DNA of 64,000 nucleotides from CAISDA01 sp050258555 (lineage in GTDB: Bacteria > Bacteroidota > Ignavibacteria > UBA10030 > UBA8401). The DNA is taken from positions 1 through 64,000 of the forward strand of contig JBLMZA010000081.1 in NCBI GenBank assembly GCA_050258555.1, given 5' to 3'. The notes beneath the pieces were generated by a model. It saw only the letters and a program-made list of their open reading frames with translations, searched no databases and was not told the origin of the DNA. Below are positions 8,163-16,759 of this stretch, in pieces. Made by a program: the position numbers and the translations under genes. Position 1 is the stretch's first letter; every line of letters starts with the position of its first letter.

Positions 8163-8840
8163 ATGATGCTTTCAGTGATCATAGCGCTTCTGACGCTGCT
8201 TCCGGCTTCGAGGCCGGATCTTCGGGTTTCCGAGGCGCTCGACGCCCTGATCGGCGCGCGCGTGTATGCGCAGGCGCATGCACTGGAGTATAAAAGCGTG
8301 CCGAAGGAACTTGCGGCGATCGAAGAAGGAGCCACTGTCACGCTGCGAGAGGAGCCGCGTGCGGCATTCCGCGGAAGAATGAATCTCACGGTTGAGCTCG
8401 GTCTCCGCTCGGGTGCGGTGAAGCGCTTCATGCTCGGGATCAATCTCCGGACGTTCGATACGGCGGCCGTTGCTCTGGCGATGATCGACCGCCATCAGAA
8501 ACTCACGGCGGCCGATGTCGTGCTCGAGCAGGTGGAGACCACGGGCTTCTCGGGAGAACCCGTGCGGAGTGTGGCCGAACTGGAAGGGATGCGAAGCCGG
8601 CAGATCATACAAAAAGGAAAAGTCGTGCTCCGTCCGATGATCGAACCCATACCGGTGATCGCCGCCGGCGCAGGCGTGACGCTGCGCGTGAAGAAGGATC
8701 TGGTCACCGTCTCGGTGCGCGGGAAAGCCCGGCAGGACGGATGGGAGGGATCGGTGATCGGCGTCGATATCGATGGCGCAGCAAAGCGGATGATGAAGGC
8801 GCGCGTGATCGATGGCGCCCATGTGGAGGCGATCGAATAA
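8163..8840 (+). CDS. flgA: P-ring assembly chaperone FlgA
   Basis: 225 residues with an N-terminal hydrophobic signal segment (residues 1-16) and a SAF-like domain in the second half ('KLTAADVVLEQVE', 'EGMRSRQIIQKGKVVLRPMI'), ending in the beta-rich FlgA C-terminus ('GVTLRVKKDLVTVSVRGKA', 'VIGVDI'). FlgA is a periplasmic chaperone for P-ring protein FlgI. It sits between flgG and flgH/flgI, the expected place. TAGGAG at 8147-8152 is a plausible ribosome binding site. Confidence 0.85.
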   Translation: MMLSVIIALLTLLPASRPDLRVSEALDALIGARVYAQAHALEYKSVPKELAAIEEGATVTLREEPRAAFRGRMNLTVELGLRSGAVKRFMLGINLRTFDTAAVALAMIDRHQKLTAADVVLEQVETTGFSGEPVRSVAELEGMRSRQIIQKGKVVLRPMIEPIPVIAAGAGVTLRVKKDLVTVSVRGKARQDGWEGSVIGVDIDGAAKRMMKARVIDGAHVEAIE

Positions 8841-8874
8841 GAATGATGTCAACAGTCAAGGACAGAGGCAGACA

Positions 8875-9468
8875 ATGATGAGAGTTCGGACCGCACTGGC
8901 AGCCGCGGCCCTCGCAGCCGCCTTCGCAGTGCAGCAGCCGGCGGCGGGACAGGACATGCGCATGAATGTGAACCGCTCGCTCTTCGCCGATCAGAAGGCG
9001 ACGCGTCTCGGAGAGACCGTGACCGTGCTTGTGGTCGAATCGGCCCAGGCGTCGAATGATGCCAGCACGAACACCTCGCGCTCGAGCGATCTGTCGCTCA
9101 ATGCGTCGGCATCGACGCCGGGCGGCACGTCTACGGGCGTATCGGGTTCGGTCGGCACGGGCAACGGCTTCAAGGGCGAAGGCGCCACGAGCAACCGGGG
9201 CGTGATGCGCGCCAAGATCAGCGCGCACGTCGATTCGGTCTATGCCAACGGCAACATGTACATCTCCGGAAGCCGGAACATCGTCATCAACGGCGATGAG
9301 CAGATCATGCGCGTCTCCGGCGTCGTGCGGCCGTCCGATATACAGGCCGACAATTCCGTGTATTCGTACAGCATCAGCGATGCGGTGATTTCGTATTCGG
9401 GCAAAGGACTCATCAACGACTCGCAGAAGCCGGGATGGATCACAAAGTTTCTCCACTGGATATTCTAA
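8875..9468 (+). CDS. flgH: Flagellar L-ring protein FlgH
   Basis: 197 residues from ATG 8875, preceded by AGAGG. The FlgH core is seen in 'LGETVTVLVVESAQASNDAST', 'KGEGATSNRG', 'NIVINGDEQIMRVSGVVRP.DI' and 'VSYSGKG'-like 'ISYSGKGLI'. It forms the outer-membrane ring around the rod. The signal peptide (about residues 1-26, ending in 'PAAGQ') has no lipobox cysteine, whereas classical FlgH is a lipoprotein, so this one would be cleaved by signal peptidase I and not lipid-anchored. Confidence 0.92.
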   Translation: MMRVRTALAAAALAAAFAVQQPAAGQDMRMNVNRSLFADQKATRLGETVTVLVVESAQASNDASTNTSRSSDLSLNASASTPGGTSTGVSGSVGTGNGFKGEGATSNRGVMRAKISAHVDSVYANGNMYISGSRNIVINGDEQIMRVSGVVRPSDIQADNSVYSYSISDAVISYSGKGLINDSQKPGWITKFLHWIF

Positions 9469-9493
9469 CCAAGCATAAAAAAAAGGAATGGGC

Positions 9494-10606
9494 GTGAACA
9501 TTCGATCTGCCGTCATCGGAATTGTCCTTGTCTGCTGCGCGCTTATGGCGCCGCAGGAGGCGCAGTCGGCCTCGCGCATCAAGGATATCGCCTATGTGAT
9601 GGGCGTGCGCTCCGAGCAGGTGCTCGGCTACGGACTCGTGGTCGGGCTGGCCGGAACGGGTGACACGCAGCGCTCGAGCTTCACGATCCAGTCGGTCACA
9701 AGCATGCTCAAGCGCTTCGGCATTACGGTGCCGCAGCCGGAGCTTCGTCTGCGCAATGTGGCCGCGGTGATGGTGACCTCGACGATTCCGGCCTTCACCA
9801 AGCCGGGCGGTTCGGCCGACGTCACGGTCTCCTCGATGGGCGATGCCACAAGCCTGCAGGGCGGCACGCTTTTGATGACGCCGCTTTCGGGCGCCGACGG
9901 CGCGGTCTATGCGTTGGCGCAGGGATCGATTTCCGTCGGCGGCTTCGACGTCCGCTCCACAACCGGTGCGCGCGTCGGCAAGAATCACACGGCCGCCGGA
10001 CGCATTCCCAACGGCGCATCGGTCGAGGCGCCCGTGCAGACGACATTCGGCGATTCCTCGAAGATTTCGCTCGTGCTCAACAAGCCCGATTTCACGACAT
10101 CGAAGCATATCGCCGATGCGATCAACAAGGCCTTGGGCGAAGAAGCGGCCAGAAGCGTCGATGCCAATATGGTGGACGTGGCGGTGCCGGCCTCGCAGAC
10201 CAAAAGTCTCGTCGGATTCATCTCGATCCTGGAAAGCCTCGAGGTGGAAGTCGACGTGCCGGCGCGCGTCGTGATCAACGAGCGCACCGGAACGGTCGTC
10301 GTCGGATCGAACGTGTCGATTTCCGCCGTGGCGATCTCGCACGGCGGACTCAATATCGAGATCGAGTCGGCGCCCGTGATCTCGCAGCCGAACGGATTTT
10401 CGCAGGGCACGACCGTCGTCACGAAGATCGAGCGGCCCATGGCCTCGCAGGATTCGGCGAGCGTGGTGGCGCTCAACGGCGCGGCCACGGTGCAGGATGT
10501 GGCCAAGGCGCTCAACTCGCTCAAGGTGTCGCCGCGCGATATGATCGCGATCTTCCAGGCGCTGAAGGAAGTGGGCGCGCTCAAGGCCGAACTGGTCATT
10601 ATCTGA
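9494..10606 (+). CDS. flgI: Flagellar P-ring protein FlgI
   Basis: 370 residues with a signal peptide ('AVIGIVLVCCALMAPQEAQSAS') followed by the FlgI core ('RIKDIAYVMGVRSEQVLGYGL', 'VGLAGTGDTQ', 'NVAAVMVTSTIPAF', 'GRIPNGASVE'). It builds the ring in the peptidoglycan layer. The GTG at 9494 is preferred over the ATG at 9488 because AAAAGGA (9481-9487) sits 6 bases before the GTG but directly against the ATG. The protein is otherwise the normal length. Confidence 0.95.
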   Translation: MNIRSAVIGIVLVCCALMAPQEAQSASRIKDIAYVMGVRSEQVLGYGLVVGLAGTGDTQRSSFTIQSVTSMLKRFGITVPQPELRLRNVAAVMVTSTIPAFTKPGGSADVTVSSMGDATSLQGGTLLMTPLSGADGAVYALAQGSISVGGFDVRSTTGARVGKNHTAAGRIPNGASVEAPVQTTFGDSSKISLVLNKPDFTTSKHIADAINKALGEEAARSVDANMVDVAVPASQTKSLVGFISILESLEVEVDVPARVVINERTGTVVVGSNVSISAVAISHGGLNIEIESAPVISQPNGFSQGTTVVTKIERPMASQDSASVVALNGAATVQDVAKALNSLKVSPRDMIAIFQALKEVGALKAELVII

Positions 10607-10633
10607 AAAAACGGATCCGGGACAATTTCTCCG

Positions 10634-11764
10634 ATGGCAGATTCTTCCGAACATACGCTGGCTCTGGCCGTGACAAGCTCGCGGCATCTGACGCAGGAGC
10701 AGAAAGTGAAGCTGCAGAAAGCGACGAAGGAATTCGAATCGCTCTTTGTGCAGATGATGCTCAAGTCGATGCGCAGCGCGCAGGATGCCGATTCCTCCTC
10801 CGAGGACGGCGGCGGCTCGTTCGGAGGCGAGAGCTATGGCGGCGATGTGATGAAGAGCATGTTCGACACGGAGCTCTCGAAGCATATCGGGCGGCAGGGA
10901 GCGCTCGGCATCGCCGAGTCGCTCTACAGGAAGCTGACCGGAGAGCCGCTTCCCGGAACGGCCGCATCGGCCCTGTCGGACATCTCGGGCCGCAGGCCGA
11001 AGGCGGAAGCACGCGAGGCGGACGTCCCGGCAAAGGCCCCGTCTGTGCGCGTGTCGAAAAAAAACAACGCCGGTGCGGCAATTCCTCCCGCTGCGGTTCA
11101 ACCATCGGCCGTTTCTGCCGATAATAAAGCGGAGTCACGTACCGTCGAAGCCTCCGCACTGCCGCCGTCGCCCGGAGTCACGGGTGCTGCAGCGCAGGCG
11201 GAAAAACTCGTCATGGTCTCATCGACACTGGCGCAGCAGACGGCATCAGCCGGCGCGAAAGCCGATGCGGTGAAAGGCGCCGCGCGACCCGAGACCGGAA
11301 GCCGGACCGGATCGCGCCTCACGGCCAGTGCGGCGGCTCTGGAGCGTATCAAGGCCTATCACGACATCATCGAGCGCACGGCCGACACGGTCGGCGTGGA
11401 TGCCAATCTGCTCAAGGCAATGATCGTGGAGGAATCGGGCGGCCGCCAGCATGCGCGCTCGTCGCGCAATGCGAAGGGTCTCATGCAGCTCATCGATACG
11501 ACCGCGCAGTCGATGGGCGTCAAAAACGTGTGGGATCCTCATCAGAACATTCAGGGAGGTGCCCGATACTTAAAACAGCAGCTGGAAAAGTTTAACGGAG
11601 ATATCTCTCTGGCACTTGCATCGTATAACGCCGGCCCGGGAAATGTCGAGCGGTATAACGGTATTCCCCCGTTTCGAGAAACAAGGAACTATGTCAAACG
11701 CGTGATGAATCTCTTCAGCGCGTTTCAAAGTTTGGAGAGCAAGAGCAATGACGTCATTGAATGA
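10634..11764 (+). CDS. flgJ: FlgJ-like rod-binding protein fused to an SLT lytic transglycosylase
   Basis: 376 residues. The N-terminal FlgJ rod-binding domain (about 20-100) has 'ATKEFESLFVQMMLKSMR' and 'YGGDVMKSMFDTELS'. A low-complexity Ala/Ser-rich linker (about 110-235) follows, then a lytic transglycosylase domain (about 250-365) with catalytic Glu in 'VEESGG' (Glu267), 'GLMQL', 'GARYL' and 'ALASYNAGPGNVERY'. It cuts peptidoglycan so the rod can pass. Enterobacterial FlgJ carries a glucosaminidase here, so the hydrolase domain is of another type. It overlaps flgN by 17 bases. Confidence 0.92.
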   Translation: MADSSEHTLALAVTSSRHLTQEQKVKLQKATKEFESLFVQMMLKSMRSAQDADSSSEDGGGSFGGESYGGDVMKSMFDTELSKHIGRQGALGIAESLYRKLTGEPLPGTAASALSDISGRRPKAEAREADVPAKAPSVRVSKKNNAGAAIPPAAVQPSAVSADNKAESRTVEASALPPSPGVTGAAAQAEKLVMVSSTLAQQTASAGAKADAVKGAARPETGSRTGSRLTASAAALERIKAYHDIIERTADTVGVDANLLKAMIVEESGGRQHARSSRNAKGLMQLIDTTAQSMGVKNVWDPHQNIQGGARYLKQQLEKFNGDISLALASYNAGPGNVERYNGIPPFRETRNYVKRVMNLFSAFQSLESKSNDVIE

Positions 11765-12194
11765 ACTTATCGAAACATTAGAGCAGGAAATCGCGGCCGT
11801 CGAATCGCTTCGCGAGGTGATTTTATTGAAGCAGCATGCGATCATCAAGCACGATTACGATGCGCTGAAAGAGGCGATGGGCGTCGAGGAATCCGCGATC
11901 CAGCGCGTGCGCCAGTTCGAGCAGCAGCGCCTGGCATTCATCGCGCACTGCATCGACGATCTCGATTCGAAGATGCAAAGCCTCACGCTGAACGATCTCA
12001 TCCGGCAGTTGGATGACGAGCTGACCGATGTGCTGACCCGGCTGGAAGCCCGGCTCAAGACCGCCATGCAGCAGGTCACCTACATCAACGACCAGAACAA
12101 GCTGCTGGTCAACAATTCGCTGAACTTTATCAAAGAGACCATCAACATCGTGACCGACAACCGGACGCGTCAGTTGGTGAACAAGGCAGTTTAA
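11748..12194 (+). CDS. flgN: FlgN-like export chaperone
   Basis: 148-residue, almost wholly helical protein with the FlgN pattern (early 'LIETLEQEIAAVESLREVILLKQHAII' and late 'LLVNNSLNFIKETINIV'). FlgN escorts the hook-junction proteins FlgK and FlgL, whose genes follow directly. Sequence conservation in this family is low, so position carries much of the weight. The gene that usually precedes it, flgM, is absent; flgJ lies there and overlaps by 17 bases. Confidence 0.85.
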   Translation: MTSLNELIETLEQEIAAVESLREVILLKQHAIIKHDYDALKEAMGVEESAIQRVRQFEQQRLAFIAHCIDDLDSKMQSLTLNDLIRQLDDELTDVLTRLEARLKTAMQQVTYINDQNKLLVNNSLNFIKETINIVTDNRTRQLVNKAV

Positions 12195-12228
12195 CGAGAC
12201 AGAATCACACAGAGACCACACACACAGT

Positions 12229-13611
12229 ATGCCCGGACTCTCGAAAGTATTTGAAACCGCTCGCCGCTCGCTCTTTGCGCAGCGCGATGCCATGGACGTG
12301 ACGTCGCATAATATCGCCAATGCGGGCACCACAGGCTACACGCGGCAGCGCGCCGAACTGACGACGACCACCCCGCTGCCCGATCGGGTGGGACTGCTAG
12401 GGACGGGCGTCGAGATGTCGAGCGTCTCCAGGTTGCGCGAGAAATTCATCGACACGCAGTACAGAAACACGAACCAGTCGCTGAGCAATGCGTCGATGCA
12501 GTCGCGCATTTTCTCGCAGATCGAGGCGATCATCAACGAGCCGTCTTCCAACGGCCTGCAGAGCATGATGCAGGGCTTCTCGAAGGCCTGGCAGGCGCTT
12601 GCCGCCACGCCCGAGGACATGGGAGCCCGGCAGAGCGTCCTGCAGAGCGCCTCGACGCTCGCCAACGGCATCCAGCAGATCTACAGCGGACTCAATCAGC
12701 TCCGCTCGGACATGAAGGACGAGATCTCGTCCGATATCGACAAGATCAACGAGCTGGCCAAGGGCATCGCCGATTTCAACGAGAAGATCATCACGGCGCA
12801 GAACTCGGGCATGACGGCCAACGATCTGATGGACAGCCGCGATCTGAAGATCGACGAGCTCTCGAAGATCGCCAACATCCGCACATCGTTCGACGCGAAG
12901 GGCGCGATCAATGTGTCGGTCGGCGGCATCTCGATCGTCAATCAGACCGATACGGTCGCGCTGCGTGTGCGCGAAACCGGCACGAAGCTGTCGGTGACCA
13001 CGACCGATTTCAGCAGCACGGCCACGCTCACCGCGGGCGAGCTCGGCGGACTCATGACGCAGTACAACACGACGATTCCCGGATATCTCTCGTCGATCGA
13101 CGAATTCGGACAGAGCATCATGGACTCGGTCAATCAGGCGCACGCCTCCGGATACGGACTGAAGGCATCCTCATCGGATCCGTCGGCGCCGACGGGCACG
13201 CTGTTTTTCAGCTCCTACGGCAACGGCGTGCTGTCGGTGAACTCCTCGCTTGCGACGAATCCGCGGCTGATCGCCGCGAGCTCCACCGGCGCGGCCGGCG
13301 ACAATATCCAGGCCAACAAGATCGCGAACATCTTCGATCAGCCCACGATGAACGGCGGCACCGTCAGCCACAACCAGTTCTACACGGCGCTGGTGGGAAA
13401 GATCGGCACCGACTCGAGCGACGCCTCGCGCGAGGAGGCGAGCCAGAATCTGATTCTCTCGCAGATCGAGGCGCAGCGCAATTCGTTTTCCGGTGTCTCG
13501 CTCGACGAGGAGATGACGAACATGATCCGCTATCAGCGCGCCTACGATGCGTCGGCGAAGCTGGTGAAAGTGGTCGATGAGATGATGACGACGATCATTC
13601 AGACGATCTGA
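12229..13611 (+). CDS. flgK: Flagellar hook-associated protein 1 FlgK
   Basis: 460 residues. The N-terminus ('FETARRSLFAQRDAMDVTSHNIANAGTTGYTRQRAEL', read in parts) and the C-terminus ('EEMTNMIRYQRAYDASAKLV') are the paired helices that coil together in rod/hook/HAP proteins. FlgK is the first hook-filament junction protein. The length is within the family's lower range, so the variable surface domain is short. It follows its chaperone flgN and precedes flgL. Confidence 0.95.
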   Translation: MPGLSKVFETARRSLFAQRDAMDVTSHNIANAGTTGYTRQRAELTTTTPLPDRVGLLGTGVEMSSVSRLREKFIDTQYRNTNQSLSNASMQSRIFSQIEAIINEPSSNGLQSMMQGFSKAWQALAATPEDMGARQSVLQSASTLANGIQQIYSGLNQLRSDMKDEISSDIDKINELAKGIADFNEKIITAQNSGMTANDLMDSRDLKIDELSKIANIRTSFDAKGAINVSVGGISIVNQTDTVALRVRETGTKLSVTTTDFSSTATLTAGELGGLMTQYNTTIPGYLSSIDEFGQSIMDSVNQAHASGYGLKASSSDPSAPTGTLFFSSYGNGVLSVNSSLATNPRLIAASSTGAAGDNIQANKIANIFDQPTMNGGTVSHNQFYTALVGKIGTDSSDASREEASQNLILSQIEAQRNSFSGVSLDEEMTNMIRYQRAYDASAKLVKVVDEMMTTIIQTI

Positions 13612-13668
13612 ACGATCCGATAGAAGAACAACAGAATTATTTTTTCACAGCAAAGGCGGCTTCCAGTC

Positions 13669-14553
13669 ATGCGTGTCACAGAACTGAATATGGTTTCGAG
13701 CTTCCTCAACAGCGTCTCGACATCGCGCGCGAAGATCGACAAACTGAATCTCCAGATCTCCACGCAGAAGGTGATCAATACGATGTCCGACGATCCGACA
13801 GGAGGCGCGGCGGTGCTTCGGCTCAACGGCAAGATCGCCGAAAACGAGCAGTTCCAGTCGAATATCACACTGGCCACATCGATGATGTCGACGACGGCCA
13901 ATTCGCTCGATGCGGCGGCCGATGTGCTCGTGCGTATCAAAGAGACGCTCACGCGCGCTTCCAGCGCCACGAAGGCTTCGGACCTCGCGCCCTTCGCCGG
14001 AGACGTGCGGCAGATGTTCCAGGAGCTCATGCACATCGCCAACACGAGCTTCAACGGCAAATACATCTTCGGCGGCACGCAGACGAAGGATCAGCCCTAT
14101 ACGTATGACGCCGCCGCCGGCACGCTCACGATGAATCCGAACGGCGTCTCGGGCACGATCGGGCTCGATATCGCGCCGATGATCCAGGAGCCGACCAATA
14201 TTTCGGGACAGGAAGCCTTCAACGGGAAGGCGACACTCGACGCGGTTCTGGCCATCTCGAAATCTCTCGATGCCGGAACGCAGCCCGCGGCCGCCGATGT
14301 GCAGGCGCTCTCGGATGCGACCGATCTGCTGATGACGGCGTCGGTGAAGGCCGGCACGACGCTCAACCGCCTGGAGACGTTCCAGACGCAGCTGGAAAGC
14401 CAGAACACGTCGCTGCAGGCCATCCGCTCGAAGGCGCAGGACACCGATGTGGCCCAGGCCATCGTCGAGCTGCAGCATCAGCAGACGATCCTCGACACGT
14501 CGCTCAAGATCGGCGCGCGCGTGATTCCCAAGACATTGGTCGATTTCATTTAA
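13669..14553 (+). CDS. flgL: Flagellar hook-associated protein 3 FlgL
   Basis: 294 residues of the flagellin/FlgL family: N-terminal helix 'SRAKIDKLNLQISTQKVI' with 'DDPTGGAAVLRL', centre 'FNGKYIFGGTQT', and C-terminal helix 'DTDVAQAIVELQHQQTILD'. The 'FGGT' motif and position after flgK identify FlgL rather than flagellin. It is the second hook-filament junction protein. Confidence 0.95.
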   Translation: MRVTELNMVSSFLNSVSTSRAKIDKLNLQISTQKVINTMSDDPTGGAAVLRLNGKIAENEQFQSNITLATSMMSTTANSLDAAADVLVRIKETLTRASSATKASDLAPFAGDVRQMFQELMHIANTSFNGKYIFGGTQTKDQPYTYDAAAGTLTMNPNGVSGTIGLDIAPMIQEPTNISGQEAFNGKATLDAVLAISKSLDAGTQPAAADVQALSDATDLLMTASVKAGTTLNRLETFQTQLESQNTSLQAIRSKAQDTDVAQAIVELQHQQTILDTSLKIGARVIPKTLVDFI

Positions 14554-14563
14554 CGGCGGGTCC

Positions 14564-15325
14564 ATGAAACAATACGGAGCATTCATCGGTTTGGCGCTCG
14601 GCATTGCGGCCATTTTCGGATCGTTCCTCCTCGAGGGGGGATCGGTCCGCGCGCTGTTTCTTGTGCCGCCGCTGGTGATCGTGTTCGGAGGAACCTTCGC
14701 CACCGCCATTATCGGCTCGGGCTGGCAGCGCTTCAGCCGCATCGGACAGTTCATGAAGATCGCCGCGCTGCCCCGTCCCTTTGACCCGATGGAGCTCGTC
14801 GAGAAGCTCGTGCAGTTTTCCATCCGCGCGCGCAAGGAAGGCCTGCTCTCGCTCGAAAGCGAGGTCAAGCTGATCGATCAGCCGCAGCTCCGGCGCTGGA
14901 TGCAGCTGGCCATCGACGGCACGGACACCGAATCGATCCGCATGATCGCCGAAAGCGAACTCATGCATATGGCGGAGCGCCACGCGGCCAACGCCGGGCT
15001 TTTTACGAAGATGGGCGGCTATGCGCCCACGATGGGCATTATCGGCACGGTCATGGGCCTGATCATGACCCTGGCAAGCGCGGGCGAGGACCCGAACACA
15101 CTCATTCACAATATGGCATCGGCATTCATTGCCACGCTCTGGGGCATCTTCAGCGCGAACATCATCTGGATGCCGGTGTCCGATCGGCTCAAACTATGTC
15201 ATCTCGAAGAAAAACAATATTTAGAGATCCTTCTCGAGGGAGTGTTGGCCATTCAGCAGGGGGAGGTTTCGAACGTGCTGAGAGCAAAGCTGCTGAGTTC
15301 TCTTCCCGCGCGGCTGGCAGAATAA
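14564..15325 (+). CDS. motA: Flagellar stator protein MotA/PomA type (first set)
   Basis: 253 residues, four membrane segments, of the shorter MotA type seen in MotP/PomA-like stators ('GLALGIAAIFGSFLLEGG', 'IVFGGTFATAIIGSG', 'APTMGIIGTVMGLIMTLAS', 'ASAFIATLWGIFSANIIWMP'). It forms the stator channel with MotB. The coupling ion cannot be decided by eye. It lies 11 bases after flgL. Its last 130 bases are overlapped by the next gene in another frame, although they encode the conserved family end ('ILLEGVLAIQQGE'). Confidence 0.92.
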   Translation: MKQYGAFIGLALGIAAIFGSFLLEGGSVRALFLVPPLVIVFGGTFATAIIGSGWQRFSRIGQFMKIAALPRPFDPMELVEKLVQFSIRARKEGLLSLESEVKLIDQPQLRRWMQLAIDGTDTESIRMIAESELMHMAERHAANAGLFTKMGGYAPTMGIIGTVMGLIMTLASAGEDPNTLIHNMASAFIATLWGIFSANIIWMPVSDRLKLCHLEEKQYLEILLEGVLAIQQGEVSNVLRAKLLSSLPARLAE

Positions 15326-16050
15326 GGCGCAGAGGCATTCCGCCGTTTCCGGCCGAAGAGGAGGAAAAGACCGACCGGTATCTGCTGACGTATGCCGATC
15401 TGATCACGCTCCTGCTCGGGCTCTTCATCGTGCTCTATGCCGTTTCGAAGATCGATGCAGCCAAATACGAGCAGGTCGCCGGCGTGCTCGAGTCGATGTT
15501 CGGCGGCAAAGTCGAGCTGCCGGCTTCGGCCCCGGCCGGAGGCGGAGTCAACAGCATCGCCCCTCTGCCCTGGCAGGGCCGGCGCGCCGAGCTCATCCGG
15601 AGGATCCAGACGGCCGTGGGGCAGAAGCAGTTCGGCTCAGGCGTCACCGTCACGCAGAACGAGCGGGGCGTCACCATCCACATGCTCGAGCAGCTGCTGT
15701 TCACCTCGGGCGATGCCCGGGTCAAAGAGAGCGCCTATCAGACGCTCGATTCGATCGCCTCGGTGGTGCGCGCGCTTCCCAACGACGTTCGCGTGGAAGG
15801 GCACACGGACAATGTCCCGATTGCAACCAGGGAATTCCCCTCGAACTGGCATCTGTCTGTGTCCAGGGCGGTCAATACGGCATTTTATCTGATCACGCGG
15901 CACGGACTCAATCCCGATAAGATCGCCGTGGTGGGCTATTCGGAATTCAAGCCGCTGGTCGAGAATTCGTCGGAGGAAAACCGGGCGCGCAACCGCCGGG
16001 TCGACATCGTCATTCTCGATGCACCGGACCAACAGCGAACAAAGGAGTAA
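15196..16050 (+). CDS. motB: Flagellar stator protein MotB type (first set)
   Basis: 284 residues: a basic N-terminus, one membrane helix with the ion-binding Asp ('YADLITLLLGLFIVLYAVS'), a plug/linker region, and an OmpA-like peptidoglycan-binding domain ('VEGHTDNVPI', 'SVSRAVNTAFYL', 'NRRVDIVI'). The only ATG/GTG/TTG start upstream of the helix that I find in frame is the ATG at 15196, so the gene overlaps motA by 130 bases. The first ~43 residues are encoded within motA and are unlike normal MotB N-termini; a rare start codon (ATA/ATT) near 15325 is the only alternative. Confidence 0.88.
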   Translation: MSSRRKTIFRDPSRGSVGHSAGGGFERAESKAAEFSSRAAGRIRRRGIPPFPAEEEEKTDRYLLTYADLITLLLGLFIVLYAVSKIDAAKYEQVAGVLESMFGGKVELPASAPAGGGVNSIAPLPWQGRRAELIRRIQTAVGQKQFGSGVTVTQNERGVTIHMLEQLLFTSGDARVKESAYQTLDSIASVVRALPNDVRVEGHTDNVPIATREFPSNWHLSVSRAVNTAFYLITRHGLNPDKIAVVGYSEFKPLVENSSEENRARNRRVDIVILDAPDQQRTKE

Positions 16051-16060
16051 AAAACGAACC

Positions 16061-16459
16061 ATGAAATTTTTTTCACGACAATTCGGCGAACTTGAATGCG
16101 GCGACGACATGCGCGTCACGATTCCGCACGGCCTGATCGGATTTGAGGAGTGGACGGAGTTCATCATCGTCCACGACGAGGATGCCGAACCGTTCCGGTG
16201 GCTCGTCTCGACGCAGTCGAGCGATCTGTGCTTCCCCCTGATCGATCCGGCCGAGATCGTGTCGGAGTATGCGCCGGCCATCCCGAAAAACGGCCACGAC
16301 GGTCCGGTCGAGCTCTTTGCGATCGTCTGCCTGCGTCCGACGCTCGGCGAAACCACGGCCAATCTCAAGAGTCCGATCGTGATCGATGCGCAGACGCGCA
16401 CCGGGCGGCAGGTCGTGCTGACGGACGATCAATATTCCATAGCCCACAAATTATTCTAG
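16061..16459 (+). CDS. fliW: Flagellar assembly factor FliW
   Basis: 132 residues from ATG 16061, with 'FPHGLIGFE'-type signature ('IPHGLIGFEEWTEF'), 'FRWLVSTQSSDLCFPLIDP' and 'NLKSPIVIDAQTRTGRQVVL', all FliW hallmarks. FliW binds both flagellin and the RNA-binding protein CsrA, releasing flagellin mRNA from CsrA repression when flagellin is exported. csrA follows 40 bases on, as in other FliW-containing bacteria. The flagellin gene is not in the window. Confidence 0.95.
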   Translation: MKFFSRQFGELECGDDMRVTIPHGLIGFEEWTEFIIVHDEDAEPFRWLVSTQSSDLCFPLIDPAEIVSEYAPAIPKNGHDGPVELFAIVCLRPTLGETTANLKSPIVIDAQTRTGRQVVLTDDQYSIAHKLF

Positions 16460-16499
16460 AGCAAGGACACATGGTTCATAGCAACCAAGGAAGGTTACA

Positions 16500-16748
16500 A
16501 TGCTGATCTTGACACGGAAAGCGGGTGAGACCATCCGCATCGGCGACTCGATTGTCGTCACCGTCGTGCAGTTGAACGACGGACAGATCAAGCTCGGGAT
16601 CGACGCGCCGCGCGCGGTCGCCGTGCATCGGGGCGAAGTCTACGACCGCATCAAGGCCGAGAACAAGGAAGCCTCGAAGGCGTCGGTGGAAAGCACGAAG
16701 CTGCTTGCGGCGCTCCTGAAGACGAAAAAAGAAACGCAACGCCCCTAA
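16500..16748 (+). CDS. csrA: Carbon storage/translation regulator CsrA
   Basis: 82 residues starting with the invariant 'MLILTRKAGETIRIGD' and carrying 'GQIKLGIDAP..VAVHR.E', the RNA-binding beta sandwich. The C-terminal tail (about 62-82) is longer than in E. coli CsrA, as is common where FliW is present. It dimerises and blocks ribosome access at GGA-containing leader hairpins. A GGAAGG site lies just upstream (16489-16494) and could serve as ribosome binding site. Confidence 0.97.
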   Translation: MLILTRKAGETIRIGDSIVVTVVQLNDGQIKLGIDAPRAVAVHRGEVYDRIKAENKEASKASVESTKLLAALLKTKKETQRP

Positions 16749-16759
16749 ACGGAGAAATC

